DNA of 64,000 nt from Fusarium oxysporum f. sp. lycopersici 4287 (lineage: Eukaryota > Ascomycota > Sordariomycetes > Hypocreales > Nectriaceae). This document shows, in pieces, positions 1-12,004 of this stretch. Within the stretch, counting starts at the first letter, position 1. Every line of letters starts with the position of its first letter. The notes below the pieces were generated by a model, which was not told where the DNA came from, did no database searches, and saw only the letters and a list, made by a program, of their open reading frames with translations. The translations under genes were made by a program, and so were the position numbers. The DNA is taken from the NCBI RefSeq assembly GCF_000149955.1, contig NC_030986.1, forward strand, positions 1,127,148 to 1,191,147, given 5' to 3'.

Positions 1-55
1 CTTCCCCCGCTACTGTGGGACGACGGGCAGCTCATCCGTGGGGCACTTACCTTTA

Positions 56-62
56 GGCTAAA
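56..62 (+). promoter_or_regulatory. XlnR/XYR1-like GGCTAAA box (tentative)
   Basis: GGCTAAA matches the core recognised by the xylanolytic activator XlnR/XYR1 in Aspergillus and relatives. It lies about 1.55 kb upstream of the xylose reductase start, which is far, and a 7-mer occurs by chance. CreA-like CTGGGG hexamers occur at about 596 and 1081. The link to pentose regulation is inference. Confidence 0.25.
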
Positions 63-1486
63 TTGATGGTTTCTTCCGGAAGAGAGACCCTCAGAGGCTC
101 TTCAATCTTCTGTAGTTATCATGATATGGCTCAAGTTGAAGGTCTATTCACCCGAAATCCACATGGACAATATCATGGACTAGGGAACCTTGGAATTACG
201 CCGAGCCGAGATATGGACCACGTCAGAGATTTTGGCAGAATTGAGTAGCAGAAGGGAGGTCATGCGGCGAAACGCCCGGAGTTAGGGGACCCTACGCCTA
301 TGTTTAACCTTGAAGATGGAAAGGAGTTGCTTCTTGTCACTGTTTTTGCGCATCAATCACAGAAAAGATGCCTCAAGACACACCCGCGCGAGTGAAAGTC
401 GACTTGGCTTAGACGCGGCACTTGAAGCTTCAGAATAAACGCACAAATAGGCTGCTCACAAAAGGTTAACTCTGAGGCCAGGGGCACATGTGTCATGAAA
501 CAGACAGAATCTGCGGCGCATGAAGACAATTGCTTTTGTGGTATAGATCCTGCTTATTCTTCTTCATCTTCATCTGTCTCTCTCATACCGCTAACTGGGG
601 TCCTTGGTGTGGCTGGCCTAGTCCTAGATTTGCGGGGTGAAGCATCCATACCCTGGAATAGACTGGACTGGATTGGTTCTCGAACGACTGACACATACAG
701 TAACTAGAGTGATTACTTCGGGGAGCTTCGGCCATTACTTTAGTGTCGTTTCTCTTTTCGTCTTCTTTTGGCTGAAAGTTTTCATGATCAGATTTGTTTC
801 ACTGAAATATCCACTCGTCATATGTAACATATGCACTGTAAAAATCGGCGATGATGGTAATATCACGAACCATGACTTGTAACACAATGTTCAGCTTCAC
901 AGCGATAAGCGATGAGATTTAGTTTATCCAGAATATTATTCCTTCCCTTGTAATACATACTTACATATGGCATTCATCCTCCCCCAATACCCATCCAATA
1001 TGCCCGCCATCTCATCCGCCGGGTGAATTCCATCCTATGCCCCACCAACGGCGGCATAATCTGGAAGGCAGAGAAGAAACTGGGGCTGAACTGGGCTGGT
1101 TAATACGACGATTCGCTCCCTCTGGCTCGCATGATGGGCTCTACCCAGACATTTGCCGCCCTCACACACCTCTCTTCTCTACTGTGCTCTACGTTTGGGG
1201 GTTACACACCCCGGGAGCAATCCCATGATACTGCACCAGATGCTGCAGGCCTGAGGGAGTGACATTCTATGACCCGCGGAAGGAATACGCGCACTCATGC
1301 CAACGCTATTCATGGCCTTTCTCTTGTTGAAGGCGTAGCGCTATCAAATACCATGCCATACTACGCAGTATGGACCTTGCCCCTTGCTTGTCATGCCGCA
1401 CCCATGAGGGCATACGATATCTGCCTAGGTACTGTAGCTAACTCTGAGGATAACATGTACACATAGCAACATGTGTTCTTCTTAGC

Positions 1487-1497
1487 ATAAATATAAA
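1487..1497 (+). promoter_or_regulatory. TATA-like box of xylose reductase gene
   Basis: An AAATATAAATA stretch sits about 115 bp before the ATG and is followed by a pyrimidine-rich leader, the usual layout of a strong fungal promoter. Confidence 0.5.
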
Positions 1498-1608
1498 TAC
1501 TACTGTCCCCTCCTCTGAGCTGGCTATCCCATTCTTGCTTCTCCTCTCCTCCTCTCTCTACTCTATCAACCAACCACCACATCTCTTACACAATCAACAA
1601 CCGTCACA

Positions 1609-2931
1609 ATGGTCAACGTTCCCAACATCAAGCTCAACAGCGGCTTTGACATGCCCCAGATTGGCTTCGGCCTCTGGAAGGTTGACGACAACTGCGCTGA
1701 CGTTGTCTACGAGGCCATCAAGGCTGGATACCGTCTTCTCGACGGTGCTTGCGGTATGTTTGTCTCTCAAAACCCCCAATCGCCTTTGCAATTACCCGTC
1801 GCCAACTTCAATTACACGGCCATGATCCCATTCCATTGCTTGGCCCCTCCCCAGATAATCCTTGTCTTTCTGCCCCTCATTTTCCCTGCCAATTTTCAAT
1901 TGCACCGAGAAAACAGCCACATTACCCCTGTAAAACTACCCCTCCACTGCACTTGGAGCTTCACCCCACACCATGATAGCTTCATGACTTCTCGTTTTAC
2001 CCGGAGAAAACAGAATTTTACAGAAATTCTAATGGATTTTTCACAACAGATTACGGAAATGAGAAGGCCTGCGGTGAGGGTGTCGCCCGCGCTATCAAGG
2101 ATGGTATCGTGAAGCGTGAGGACCTCTTCATCGTCTCCAAGCTCTGGCAGACCTACCACGACAAGGAGAACGTCGAGCCCATCACCCGCCGACAGCTCGC
2201 AGACTGGCAGATCGACTACTTTGACCTCTTCCTCATCCACTTCCCCGTCGCCCTCGAGTACGTTGACCCCGAGGTCCGCTACCCCCCTGGCTGGCACTAC
2301 GACGACGCCGGCACCGAGATCCGATGGAGCAAGGCCACCAACGAGGAGACCTGGGGCGCCATGGAGGGCCTCGTTGAGAAGGGTCTTGCCAAGTCCATTG
2401 GTATCTCCAACTTCCAGGCTCAGTCCATTTACGATCTCCTCAAGTACGCCAAGATCCGACCTGCCACCCTCCAGGTCGAGCTTCACCCCTACCACCAGCA
2501 GACCGAGCTTGTCCGCCTCGCCAAGGCTGAGGGCATTGCTCTGACTGCCTACTCTTCTTTCGGTCCTGCTGGCTTCATGGAGCTCGACATGGACATTGCC
2601 AAGTCTGCTTCTCCTCTCATGCAGCACGAGGTCTTCACTGGCCTCGCCAGCAAGTACAACAAGACCGCCGCTCAGGTCCTCCTCCGATGGGCCACACAGC
2701 AAGGTCTTGCCGTTATCCCCAAGAGCACCACACCCGAGTACATGGCCCAGAACTTCGGCTGTGTCGGCTGGGACATTGATGAGGAGGACATGAAGCGCAT
2801 TGCCAGAATGAACCTCAACCTCAAGTTCAACAAGCCCACCAACGTAAGTTTTCACTCTCAATTGGTTTACCTGAGACAATGCTAACATTTCGCAGTACTT
2901 CCCTACCGAGAAGCTCTGGATCTTCGCTTAA
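1609..2931 (+). CDS. xyl1: NAD(P)H-dependent D-xylose reductase (aldo-keto reductase)
   Basis: Reduces D-xylose to xylitol in the cytosol, the first step of fungal pentose catabolism. Three exons: 1609-1753, 2050-2843 and 2896-2931, giving 324 residues, the usual size for the family. The start ATG follows CACA. Aldo-keto reductase features are in order: the N-terminal GFGLWKV strand, the catalytic Asp in RLLDGA, the catalytic Tyr in DYGNE (created by joining exons 1 and 2), Lys in IVSKLW, His in FLIHFP, and a C-terminal EKLWIFA. Intron 1 is 296 nt, unusually long for this window; intron 2 is 52 nt. The cofactor loop reads IPKSTTPEY, where family members usually have IPKSN followed by an Arg. 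Strong C-ending codon bias suggests high expression. It converges with SDS22. The alternative of another polyol AKR is less likely because of the DGAxDYGNE signature. Confidence 0.93.
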
Positions 2932-3364
2932 ATAATGACAATGAAATGATACGATAAGTAAAAGAAAGAAGCATTGGAAACATGATTGTTTGGGATATTT
3001 GGCGTTTGATGACGATGGGCTGCATTTTGTAGAACCGCAAGGAATTGATGAGACGCTCTCATAGAATACAAAAGACAGTTAACCCTTCAACAAATTTGGT
3101 CACTTTTGCGTGATATGATTATCGTTTTGGGAAATGATTGCTCCATGATATGACCAAGACTGAGCAGTGCGTGACTGCCTGTGGCCTCGGTAACTCTCTG
3201 TTTGTTCTGGAACCTTGTCTAAACTGTAACTCACATCAAGCTTTATCTGTCTTTGAATGAACCATTTATTGAATGCACCGTCGATGCCACCCTGAGTATC
3301 GAAAAAGCCAAACTCCATTGCCCTAACGCCTTGCTTTCTGTGACGAAGCCTTCAAAAGGCGAAC
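2932..3364. other. Convergent intergenic region
   Basis: Shared 3' region between xylose reductase (+) and SDS22 (-). I see no gene in it. Confidence 0.6.
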
Positions 3365-4610
3365 TCATGTTCGAACAAATGCTGCCGAAAAGGTTAGTGA
3401 TAATCCTTAGAATTGTATGATTCAGTGTTGACTTACTGGCATCAATCTGTTTGACCTGCGGCAACGTCATTCGGATCCTGTTCCTATATGCCACAGGTTC
3501 CTGCAGTTGCAGCGGGTTTCCTTCAAAATACACCGTCGTCAACTCTTTCTTATCGGCAAGATATTTGGCAACCTCCTTGTAATCGCCGATGAGATTATAG
3601 CTGGCCCACAACTCTTCCAGCTCAGCAAGTGACTCAAGACCCTTGATGCTGGTGATCTTGTTGTTTGAGATATCCAGCACATGCAGCTTGGGATTGTGCT
3701 CCAGGCCCTCTAGAGACTCCAACATGTTGTGTGAAATGTATAGCTCCTCAAGCGTAGGGACGTCCCTGAGTGGTGACAAATCGCTTATACGGTTGGACTG
3801 AATGCTCAGTAGTCTAAGATTAGGCAAACCACCAAGACCAGTGAGCTCAGTAATTTTGTTCTTCGCCAACCAAAGCTCTTCGATCGCCTTCAGAGAGTCG
3901 AGGTTCTTGATTTCGCGAATGCGGTTCGATCCAAGCTCAAGAGAAGTCAACTTATCCAACCCCTCCAGCCCCTCGATTTTGCCAATCTTGTTCGCGACAA
4001 GGTATAATTCCTTGAGTTTTGTCAAGTGGTTGATGTGCTTGATATGCTTGATTTTGTTGAAGCTCAGATCAAGGCTTGTAAGGTTTGTTAACTCGTCGAG
4101 GCCGCGAATATGCGAAATGAGGTTGTCGTAGAGGTCAAGGTCTTCGAGGGTCTCGGCAAGGGCGGACAGGCCGTCGATTTGCTCGATGCTGTTTTGGCGG
4201 AGGCAGATACGGGCAACGTTCTTGAAGCGTTCGAGTCGCAGAGAGGAAATCGAAGCGATTCGAGAGTGCGAACACATAATTTCGTCCGTCTCGGGGTCTT
4301 CGTCATCAAGGAGATCTGCACGTGTTAGTCCGAACTGTCCCTCTTTGTAAGTTGATGTGCAGCACATACCCTCATCAGCGTCGATCTGCTCTCCCTTCAT
4401 GACATTCTCATCGTCAGAGTAGTCAGAATCGGTGAGAGCCTCTGGGTTTGTCATGGAAGCCGACTTTGGCACGCGAAGCTTGCCATCCCAACCCTTGCTG
4501 TTCCTGAGGCCAGGGCTTGACTCGCCGTCTGGGCGCGGTGAAGGCTTGTCGCTGTCACTGGGGACTTCGATGTGCGCATGGCCGTCATTTTCTTTATCGG
4601 ATCCAGGCAT
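3365..4610 (-). CDS. sds22: Protein phosphatase 1 regulatory subunit SDS22 (leucine-rich repeat)
   Basis: Nuclear regulator that binds the PP1 catalytic subunit and controls its assembly and mitotic activity. Three exons on the minus strand: 4610-4370, 4315-3437 and 3381-3365, giving 378 residues. The acidic, Ser-rich N-terminus (about 1-100) is followed by roughly ten 22-residue leucine-rich repeats of the SDS22 subtype (for example LDLYDNLISHI, LELGSNRIREI, LDISNNKITSI) and an LRR cap. The last intron is needed to produce the conserved C-terminus, QIDATFVRT. Reading straight through would instead give an unrelated 60-residue tail, so the short last exon (17 nt) is well supported. The gene is divergent from the alpha/beta hydrolase. 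Family membership is very likely. Confidence 0.93.
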
Positions 4611-5377
4611 GGTTGTGAGTGCTGAGCTCTCTTAGAGCACGAGATGGGCGACGATGTAGTTATTCACGAAGATGGGCGGTAATGGCGGGGCAGATGTGAT
4701 GCAAGTTTGTAAGCGAGTTTTGAGTCTAGCGAGAGAGACTTTATCGATTTGAGATTGTGGGGGAGAGGGACGGTAAAGAAGAGAAAAAAGGGGAAGGATG
4801 GGATTTTCAGGAACGTGATGGAGGCGGGAAAAAAGCTGATTAAAAGCTGAGAAATTGACCTGAATTATCGGGTGCTTTCCACTTCCACTGGGTCTCTGTT
4901 TATGGATGGTTGGTTCCTGAGGGTGCCTTACTTTACCTGCAGAACACAACAGCAAAAGTTTGGCGGGGCTTAAAACCGTTGTAACTTTATAGGTGACGTT
5001 ATGATATCACCTCGATAATCAGACCATAGGCATGAGACAGATTAAACAGATCATTCTGTAAAACATCTGCCTCAATTGATCATAAATTTAGTAAAATTTG
5101 GTTGACAATTATGATGTTCTTGAAGATTTTACTGAAAAATATTCATGAGATATTTATAATCACTTTACACCCTACACGCATACAATGAAGTCAGATACAT
5201 CTCACTATCAGCTGTCTCCCTCAATTTCACTGCACATCATCCCCAATTCGCACAGCCGCATATCCCTCAAGCCCAGTCGCGTTCGAACATGTCATAAACC
5301 CGGACCCCTTGCACCTAACTACATCAATCCACGTTTCTCCCTCCCCTTGCCAGGCGCTTCTTTGATCGCCAGCCCCC
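4611..5377. other. Divergent intergenic region
   Basis: Promoter region shared by SDS22 (-) and the alpha/beta hydrolase (+). The part around 5030-5170 is AT-rich. No gene recognised. Confidence 0.55.
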
Positions 5378-6605
5378 ATGGCCTCGAATGCCATAACCAT
5401 ATCGGCCATGCGCTCGCGAGGCGTTTGCATGAGGACTCGGCCGCGTATATGGACACATGCAATTATGAGGCCTCATCTGGGCCGCACTAAGTCCCTGCAT
5501 GTTGCGCCTTTTCTCATGCCGCCTTTGGTGTTTACTGGTTTGTTTGTGGCTTTGTGGAGTTGGAAGTGTTTGATGATGGTTCTGTTCCAGAATACGATCA
5601 TCTATAATCCGTTCTTACCACCCAATTCTCGGAGTTTGACCATTGAGGAGTTCTCCCGCGATTGTGGACGTGTGAAATGGAGGGAAGAGAGAATCAAGTC
5701 ATTGGATGGAACAGAGATTGCCTTGTGTGTGGCAGATGTTCCCCCAGTATCTCAAGTGAGTGCGGGTAAAGCAACGACACCAGTTTACATCCTCTACTTT
5801 CAAGGTGTGCCAATCTCATAGTCTCAAGCATCACAGCAACTTACTCAGAGTTTTAGGGAACGCATCGTCGTTACCACCTAGACTACCAGATCTGTCCTGG
5901 ATTATACGGCGAGCACATGATAATGAGCCCTCAGTTAACTACACATTGGTTTGTCTGAGTTATCGAGGGTATTGGACATCTCATGATAGACCATCAGAAC
6001 CAGGAATTAATCTTGACTCACAAGCAGCATTACAATGGATAGCTCAATTACATGAAAGCAGATCAGAAAATGCTGATCAAGAGAAACCAACAGTACTACT
6101 CTGGGGACAGAGCATTGGCTGTGGTTTCGCAACCAACCTTGCAGCCAAAGGTCAATTCCCTCCAGGTATAAAACTTAACGGTCTTATTCTGGAAACACCC
6201 TTTACAAACGTCCGAGCGATGCTCCAAGCATTATATCCACAGAAGTGGCTTCCATACCAATATCTCTGGCCATTTCTCCGAAACCACCTGGACAGCTGGG
6301 CCAACCTCGGCATGATAGCCAAGAGATTCCCAGATACGCCACCAGGGATATACATAGTGGAAGCCGGAAAAGATGAGCTTGTTCCTGCCAATCACGGCGA
6401 GGAACTGCTTCAGCGATGCCGACGGGTTGGACTCCCAGTGGAGCGCCAGAAGGTCCGCGGGGCACTTCACAACGAAGCCATGGTGAGAGTCTCGGGCAAA
6501 CAAGCACTTGCGCAGTCCATCTCGACGGCTGCAACACGGGCACGGGAACAGGACTTGTTAAGAAAAGGAGAAGATGTGAACAGTGCAGGGAAGGGGTTGA
6601 CTTGA
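5378..6605 (+). CDS. Membrane-anchored alpha/beta hydrolase (ABHD/Bem46-like serine hydrolase)
   Basis: Two exons, 5378-5804 and 5857-6605, giving 391 residues. The intron (52 nt, GTGTGC...TTTTAG) restores the frame at FQGNASS. One hydrophobic segment at about residues 43-67 probably anchors the protein, with the catalytic domain following. The nucleophile elbow is GQSIGCG. A likely catalytic Asp lies in EAGKDELVP and a His in GALHNEAM, so the triad looks complete. SYRGYWTSH probably contributes to the oxyanion region. The substrate is unknown; relatives are annotated as Bem46/ABHD13-like lipid hydrolases. The start is uncertain: the ATG at 5465 would remove a basic 29-residue leader and still keep the membrane segment. 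Confidence 0.8.
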
Positions 6606-8043
6606 AACTGGTCAAGTTGAGGGGCAAATCATTCAAGTCTCGAGTTCTCTGGCGTGAATTCGGGACATGTCGGTCATCTGCAGCCGTGGCGTACAGGGAT
6701 CTTAAGTGTGTGTGACAAGAAATGCCGTCACGGTCAACCGTATAACGGGCATTGTCACCGTCGATGCCCTCAAATCTCAGGGAGGTTTCTCATCCGAGCC
6801 TCGCACTAAGGGTCACTAGAACCCAGCAGGCTGTATCGAGTGTGGAGGCATTGGGAGCTATGTCAGGTACCTTACCTTGGTTCCCCTGGTTAAATCACAA
6901 ATCATACCCACCGACGAAAGGCTAAAAGATCCACCATCAATTAAAACAGCATGGGGTTAAAGGGAAAAAAGTTGTTTGTGGTAGAGAGTGTGCTTGGAGG
7001 GGAGAAGCCATTCTGTGAAGTCGTGAGAATTAGATAGGCGAGGAGGCCTCGTAAGGGTCATACATCATCAACCCAATTGAGCATGACCTTCAATTGATCT
7101 CAATTGATTCTGCAAGAGCTTACGATTCAGATGATGCAAAAAATGACGAGGCTCGACCATATTTCAAGAGCCTTGCAGCTCCATAGCCGAGCATGCGTTA
7201 TCATGCAGTCCCATGAGCTTGAGTGCTTCTGCCTTGAGGAGTTCCCCATTCAGCACGCAAGGTCCCCATAATTAATCATCCCAGCACCACCAACAGCGAA
7301 GGCACATGCTGTATCTGTACCTAATTTGTTAGGATGCCCTCCCCGAGACTTTGGTCGGCTTCAATTAAGTCAAACCGCTAACAAGGCCCCCTTACCTTTC
7401 AAGTCCATGCTTTCGTTTTTTTTTTTTTTGCTTTTCCCAGCCCCTTTTCCTCTGTGACTCCCATTCAATCCCTGCTCATATTTTAACAACAGACGCCCTT
7501 GAATTGATCAAAGCACTCTTTTTTGCGTCACGTGCTCTGGCGTCAATATCGCGCGGCCACTTTTCCACTCTACACGTACACCCTTCTTAGCACACGCGTC
7601 TGGGTCACTACCTATCACCACCGACGGGGCTGACTCGCCTCATGCAAAGGAGAAATGGATGGAATGGATGGCTCATTAGCGGGGGTAGAACTGCATCAGG
7701 CAGCCCGTCTCGTACTGTTCCGCACGGGGCATCCATCTCAAGTTATAAAGATGGTGTGTCTTCTCCCATTTCGTCGTTGTTCTTGTATCCTGAGACGAAT
7801 CAGAAGAGTGATCATTTCCAATCACTATTTGAACCTGAGGTAGGTTTCAATTTTCCAAAATACCCAACGATATTCTTCCGGCGTCTTCTTTCATCTGCCT
7901 CATTCTTTTGTTGCCTCGTTCTGTCTCTGCCTGCTTCGCTGTCCACCTCGTTATCGGCCCAACGAGTATAAAACAACCCAGCGATCCCATCGTTTAATAA
8001 TTTAAAACTATCTTTACCGAAGCATCCCTCAGAAATCATCAAC
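6606..8043. other. Intergenic region upstream of BTB gene
   Basis: 1.4 kb without a supportable gene. It has a T-run near 7429-7441 and a pyrimidine-rich leader. The open frame at 7642-7971 overlaps the promoter and TATA box and has no recognisable protein features. Confidence 0.55.
7967..7973 (+). promoter_or_regulatory. TATA box of BTB gene
   Basis: TATAAAA lies 71 bp before the ATG at 8044. Confidence 0.5.
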
Positions 8044-9060
8044 ATGTTCTCCTCTTCCAGACGCCATGAGAGCTCAAGCAAGAGTTTCTCAAAAAGCCAC
8101 AAGGCCAGCAAATCGAGTTCTTCTTTCAGCAAAGACAGTGGCATCACCAAGCGAAGACATGAGTCTCGCCATCGCCGACCAACAATGACTTCCATGACCA
8201 GTGCCAGTGGTGATACCATGATGGACAAGTAAGTCACTGTTTCTTCAATTCCCAAATCGTCACTCACACGATTCAGCAACATGGCCTCACCCATCGTCAC
8301 TCTCGTGGTTGGCAGCGAACAACGTCTCTTTGCCGCTCACGAAGACGTTCTTGCCACTAGCCCTTTCTTCAACAATGCTCTACGAAATGGATACATGGAC
8401 GTCGCCAGCAAACGCATCTCTCTTCCCGACGAAGAGCCCGAGATCTTCAGCTCTGTTCTTGAGTTTCTCTACAAGGGAGACTACACTCCTCGTCTCGTTC
8501 ACAACAAACGTCGTAACTCGTACGAACTTGAAGCTGCTAGCGAAGAACAGCGTGCTGCTGTCGAGAGCACAGTTTATCATCGTGGCATCGACGGTGATCT
8601 TCTCAAGGATACTGTCATCTACTGTGCGGCGGAGAAGTATGGACTTGATGAGTTGAAGAAGCTGTCGCTGCGAAAGCAAGGACTTCGTAGGTTTCAGTCT
8701 CTCCCCTTTCAACCTTTTACTGATGATCTTTTTTCTTTTTAGAATCTGGAATCCAATGTAGCACCATACTTGCTTCAGCAAGATACGCCTATGCCAACAC
8801 TCCTGATACTGACTCCAAGCTACGGGCTCACTATCTCGCACTCATCATTCGTTCACGAAGCACTTTCAAGCGAAGTGGTACTATGCAACTCGAGATGTAC
8901 AACGGCGGCACTCAACTTTTCTTTGATCTTTTTGTCGCTCTTTGCAACCATGTCGACGACATCTCAACCGCACAGTGAGCCTAAGTCTCAATATCTATCT
9001 CGCAACAAACACTAACAAGGCAGTAGAAACACTCCTCGCTCAAACCGCCACTTCTCTTAA
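8044..9060 (+). CDS. BTB/POZ domain protein
   Basis: BTB domains mediate dimerisation and often serve as adaptors for CUL3 ubiquitin ligases; the role of this fungal family is not known to me. Exons are 8044-8228, 8277-8686, 8743-8974 and probably 9024-9060. The N-terminal 60 residues are Ser/Lys/Arg-rich. The BTB core begins near residue 65 with IVTLVVGSEQRLFAAHEDVL, followed by a TSPFF helix and EFLYKGDYTP. The last intron (8975-9023) has a GTGAGC donor and an ACTAAC branch site just before GGCAG. It replaces the stop that reading through would give at 8976-8978 by a 12-residue tail. If it is not spliced, the protein simply ends at 8978. The first three exons join in frame and are well supported. 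Confidence 0.82.
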
Positions 9061-10185
9061 TGCACATTCCTCACTGTGTGGCTTCTACTCCGTTTTAATG
9101 AAACATGAATTTCCTTTCTCTTCGATACAAGGCGTCGACTTCACAGTACTGACAAATACCATAAAACTAAAGAAATACTGGGGTGGAGTTCAGGTGCTTT
9201 TATTGATGCTTTATTCAAGGAGTTCTAACGGTTGAAATTTGGCGTTGACATTTCTTTTCTGTACAACTATTCTTCTTACGGGCCCCTAGAGGGTTCAACA
9301 TTTTGGAGCACGGGGGTTTTTGGATCTTGGCTTCGCTGAACGCGAGCCGGTTGGGTGATATTGGATTTTTCACGATGATTTTGTACCGAGGATACCAAGA
9401 CTGTCATCTGAGATGGATGGGCCAAAATATGTATCATTATTCACGACGCTCATTTTCACGAACTTGAAAAGAGCGAATTTTCAAATACAGTTCATGTCTT
9501 GCATTGCTTTGTTCGCTGTTCTTGCTTCAGTGAGATTCCAAAAGTCCCGTTGAGAACGTCAAATGGGGCGCCCAACAAGGTTTACCAAGGACCAGACACA
9601 TCGTGAAACACAAGTCGTTTCTGATGGAAGAGATCCCCGGTTGTGAGTCACGCTGTGGGATAAGTGCGATCTAACTTGCGAGGAAGCAAGCGAACCATGC
9701 AAACCGCGAGTGTGAAATGTGGGGTGCTCAACAACGTCTCGCATTTGACAAAAGGCCCGGACTGTCCGACCATGACCATCGATAGTAGACCCATACATGG
9801 GAATGTGCTTTTTTTTTCAGATGCATCAACAGCTGAGGGCTAACAAGGACGAGGGTGCAGGCTCAAAGATGCGAGACGCAAGGGTGGTTCACGGTGTTGT
9901 TCTCAAGCGTGAATGGTGCAAAGATAACCTTAAACAAGCAAGGAGGTCATACGAGCGCAATCATGAGCTTGGACTGAAAAGCAAACGCAAAACGGACATA
10001 GCTGAAAATGGTTTATGATTTGTCGGTGCCAGCGTCATTCTGACAGTTTCGGTGTCTATCCACTCTACCCCATGTTACTAGAGTCTCTTATAGTAGTCGT
10101 CGTTGGTTTAAGAAATGCAACTAAACTCTCAAGCTTCTCATACGTCCATCAGTCGTGTCTCAGCGAATGGCATTAGCCTGTAGTC
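9061..10185. other. Convergent intergenic region
   Basis: 1.1 kb between the BTB gene (+) and the CSN12-like gene (-). No gene features. A short open frame at 9797-10018 codes for a basic, featureless peptide and was not called. Confidence 0.55.
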
Positions 10186-12004
10186 TCACAATCCTGTGCC
10201 GGGGAAGGCGCCTTTCTTGGACAAAACCACAATGCCTCGTTCTCGTGCAATATAACCTTTCATAAGTTCCTAAACAAACAAACGTTAGTGACTCAGATAT
10301 TTGTAAGGCTGAGATGGAGGGGGTGTAGATAAAGAGCGTGAATGCCCCAGGCAGACACTTGGCTAAGGCAGCAATTTGGTGACGATTATATAGTCAACTG
10401 ACTGCCACGCAGATGCCAACGACAACTCTCAACTGTTTTGGACTTGAGAAATAACGCTGAGCTAAAAGGCAGCCCGCGCCTTATCCACAGGAAGGATCTG
10501 TTAACTTACCTTGTAAATCATATTGGCCAGCATGCACTCGACTTCATCCGGGTCGACCATATGACCGCTTCCCATGCTAACTGCAGCCTGGAATTCGGCT
10601 ACAGGTATTCTTGTACGACGGACCGGGGTTGTCTCGCCCTCTTTTGGTTCATCAAAACCACCAGCAATGAAGACCTTACGTAGTAGGTTACGCAAGGCGA
10701 TGTCTCGGCCCCTTTCGAGGGTAAGGTAAATACGCCGCTTGACGAACTCAGCCTCGCCATCCTGTAGAGCCTTGTCGAAGGCTTGTAGGTTACCGGACTT
10801 GATACGTGTTCTGATTGTGTTCTGGCGTCTGATATTGGTGGCTGTCAGAGTAGCAAGGGAGGGTTACACGATAAGCGAGGTGTTATGACAGTTGTAATAC
10901 GATTATCTGCACGAAGCCACGATAAAATCAGATCATAGTTCGTTCCGTGCTTGTTAATGGGGTTAGATTGATACTCCACTCACTCGGATTGACGGAGAGC
11001 GTCTTTGTGGCATAGTTGCCACGCTTCATTGAGATGAGATTCGGCCTCGAGAATTATTAGATAGTGGCATTGATAGGCGACGGCACACTCACCTTATTGT
11101 AATTCTCCTCAAGGAACAGCAAAACTCCCTCGTAAAACTTGAAAGTCACTCGTTGGGACTTTGGGAACATTTCCAAAGGCGGCATATCGCCCTTGTCATT
11201 GTAGACAGCCAGCGTCTTAAGAATAGTCCGCGACAAGGAAGCTGAGTTCAACTTGAAGTAGGTTTTGAAAAGAAGGTTGATAACGAAATAGATTCCCCAT
11301 TTCCGTGATTCCTCAAGGGGTGCTCTGGACACAATCAGCCAAAATCAACGTGCCAGATTGTGATGACCATACCTGTCATTTAGACAAAGTGAAAAAATGC
11401 GCTTAAGGTGTCCTTCGCAGTCTCTTAACTGAAGTTGCTTATCCGTTTCTGGGTCGAAATCGTCCGATATCAACGAGGCTCCAGGGCCAGTATCAAAAGT
11501 CTTCGCTTGGCGCTCCTCGTCGGATTTAATCGCAAATAATCGTAGGTACTTGCCCACCATATAGAGGGAAGGGATAGTCCACGCTTCGAAACCATGTGAG
11601 TTGTATCCACGGATGAGTACGGAGGTCAGTTCCTTCCATGCCTCGTACACTTTAGTCCATGTAGACTATGACAAGGATTAGTGTGATGCTCTCAGAGCCA
11701 CCTATACAAAGTCTCGTACCTTTCCGCTCTCTCCCGCCAAGATCTCAGCAATAGCTTTCCAATATGAGGTGTACACCTCAACCCAGCCCGTCGTTTCATC
11801 ATGGCTCATTTTCCGCCGATGAGATGTACTACTCTTGATGAAGTGCTTGATGTCGCCCTTAACGCTGTGAGAATTCGTACTACGCCATACAGCCATGAGG
11901 CGATGAGGGTCATCTGGCGGGGCAACAGGCGATAATGTTTGCGCGAGTTTGTAGCCATTTTTCTGGGAATGCGCTTCCGCAAACTGATCGAAGAGGGTGT
12001 TCAT
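10186..12004 (-). CDS. csn12: CSN12/Thp1-type PCI domain protein, with a disrupted internal segment
   Basis: Homologue of COP9 signalosome-associated subunit 12 / TREX-2 Thp1, a PCI protein acting in mRNA export and splicing. Exons on the minus strand: 12004-11720, 11665-11373, 11324-11093, 11045-10984, 10828-10510 and 10269-10186, giving 424 residues. Conserved blocks include [14 protein letters not shown] at the start, [13 protein letters not shown] helices, [14 protein letters not shown] PCI text ([18 protein letters not shown]) and [14 protein letters not shown] at the end. Between 10984 and about 10829 the conserved helical segment expected before [10 protein letters not shown] is not readable in any single frame. 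A 155-nt intron with GT and AG ends restores the frame but omits some 30 conserved residues. The last intron (240 nt) is long. Start chosen at 12004; the CTAACACAG just upstream suggests a leader intron. Confidence 0.75.

Larger units (their letters stand above)
1..1608. other. Intergenic region / xylose reductase upstream region
   Basis: No supported gene. Short open frames here are not joined by plausible introns and resemble nothing I know. The right part is the promoter and 5' leader of the xylose reductase gene, with a CT-rich leader at about 1503-1600 typical of highly expressed fungal genes. Confidence 0.6.

Noticed and set aside
1896..2888. 330-codon open frame antisense to xylose reductase
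   Set aside because: It mirrors the strongly biased codons of the sense gene, spans the intron boundary without logic and has no recognisable protein features.
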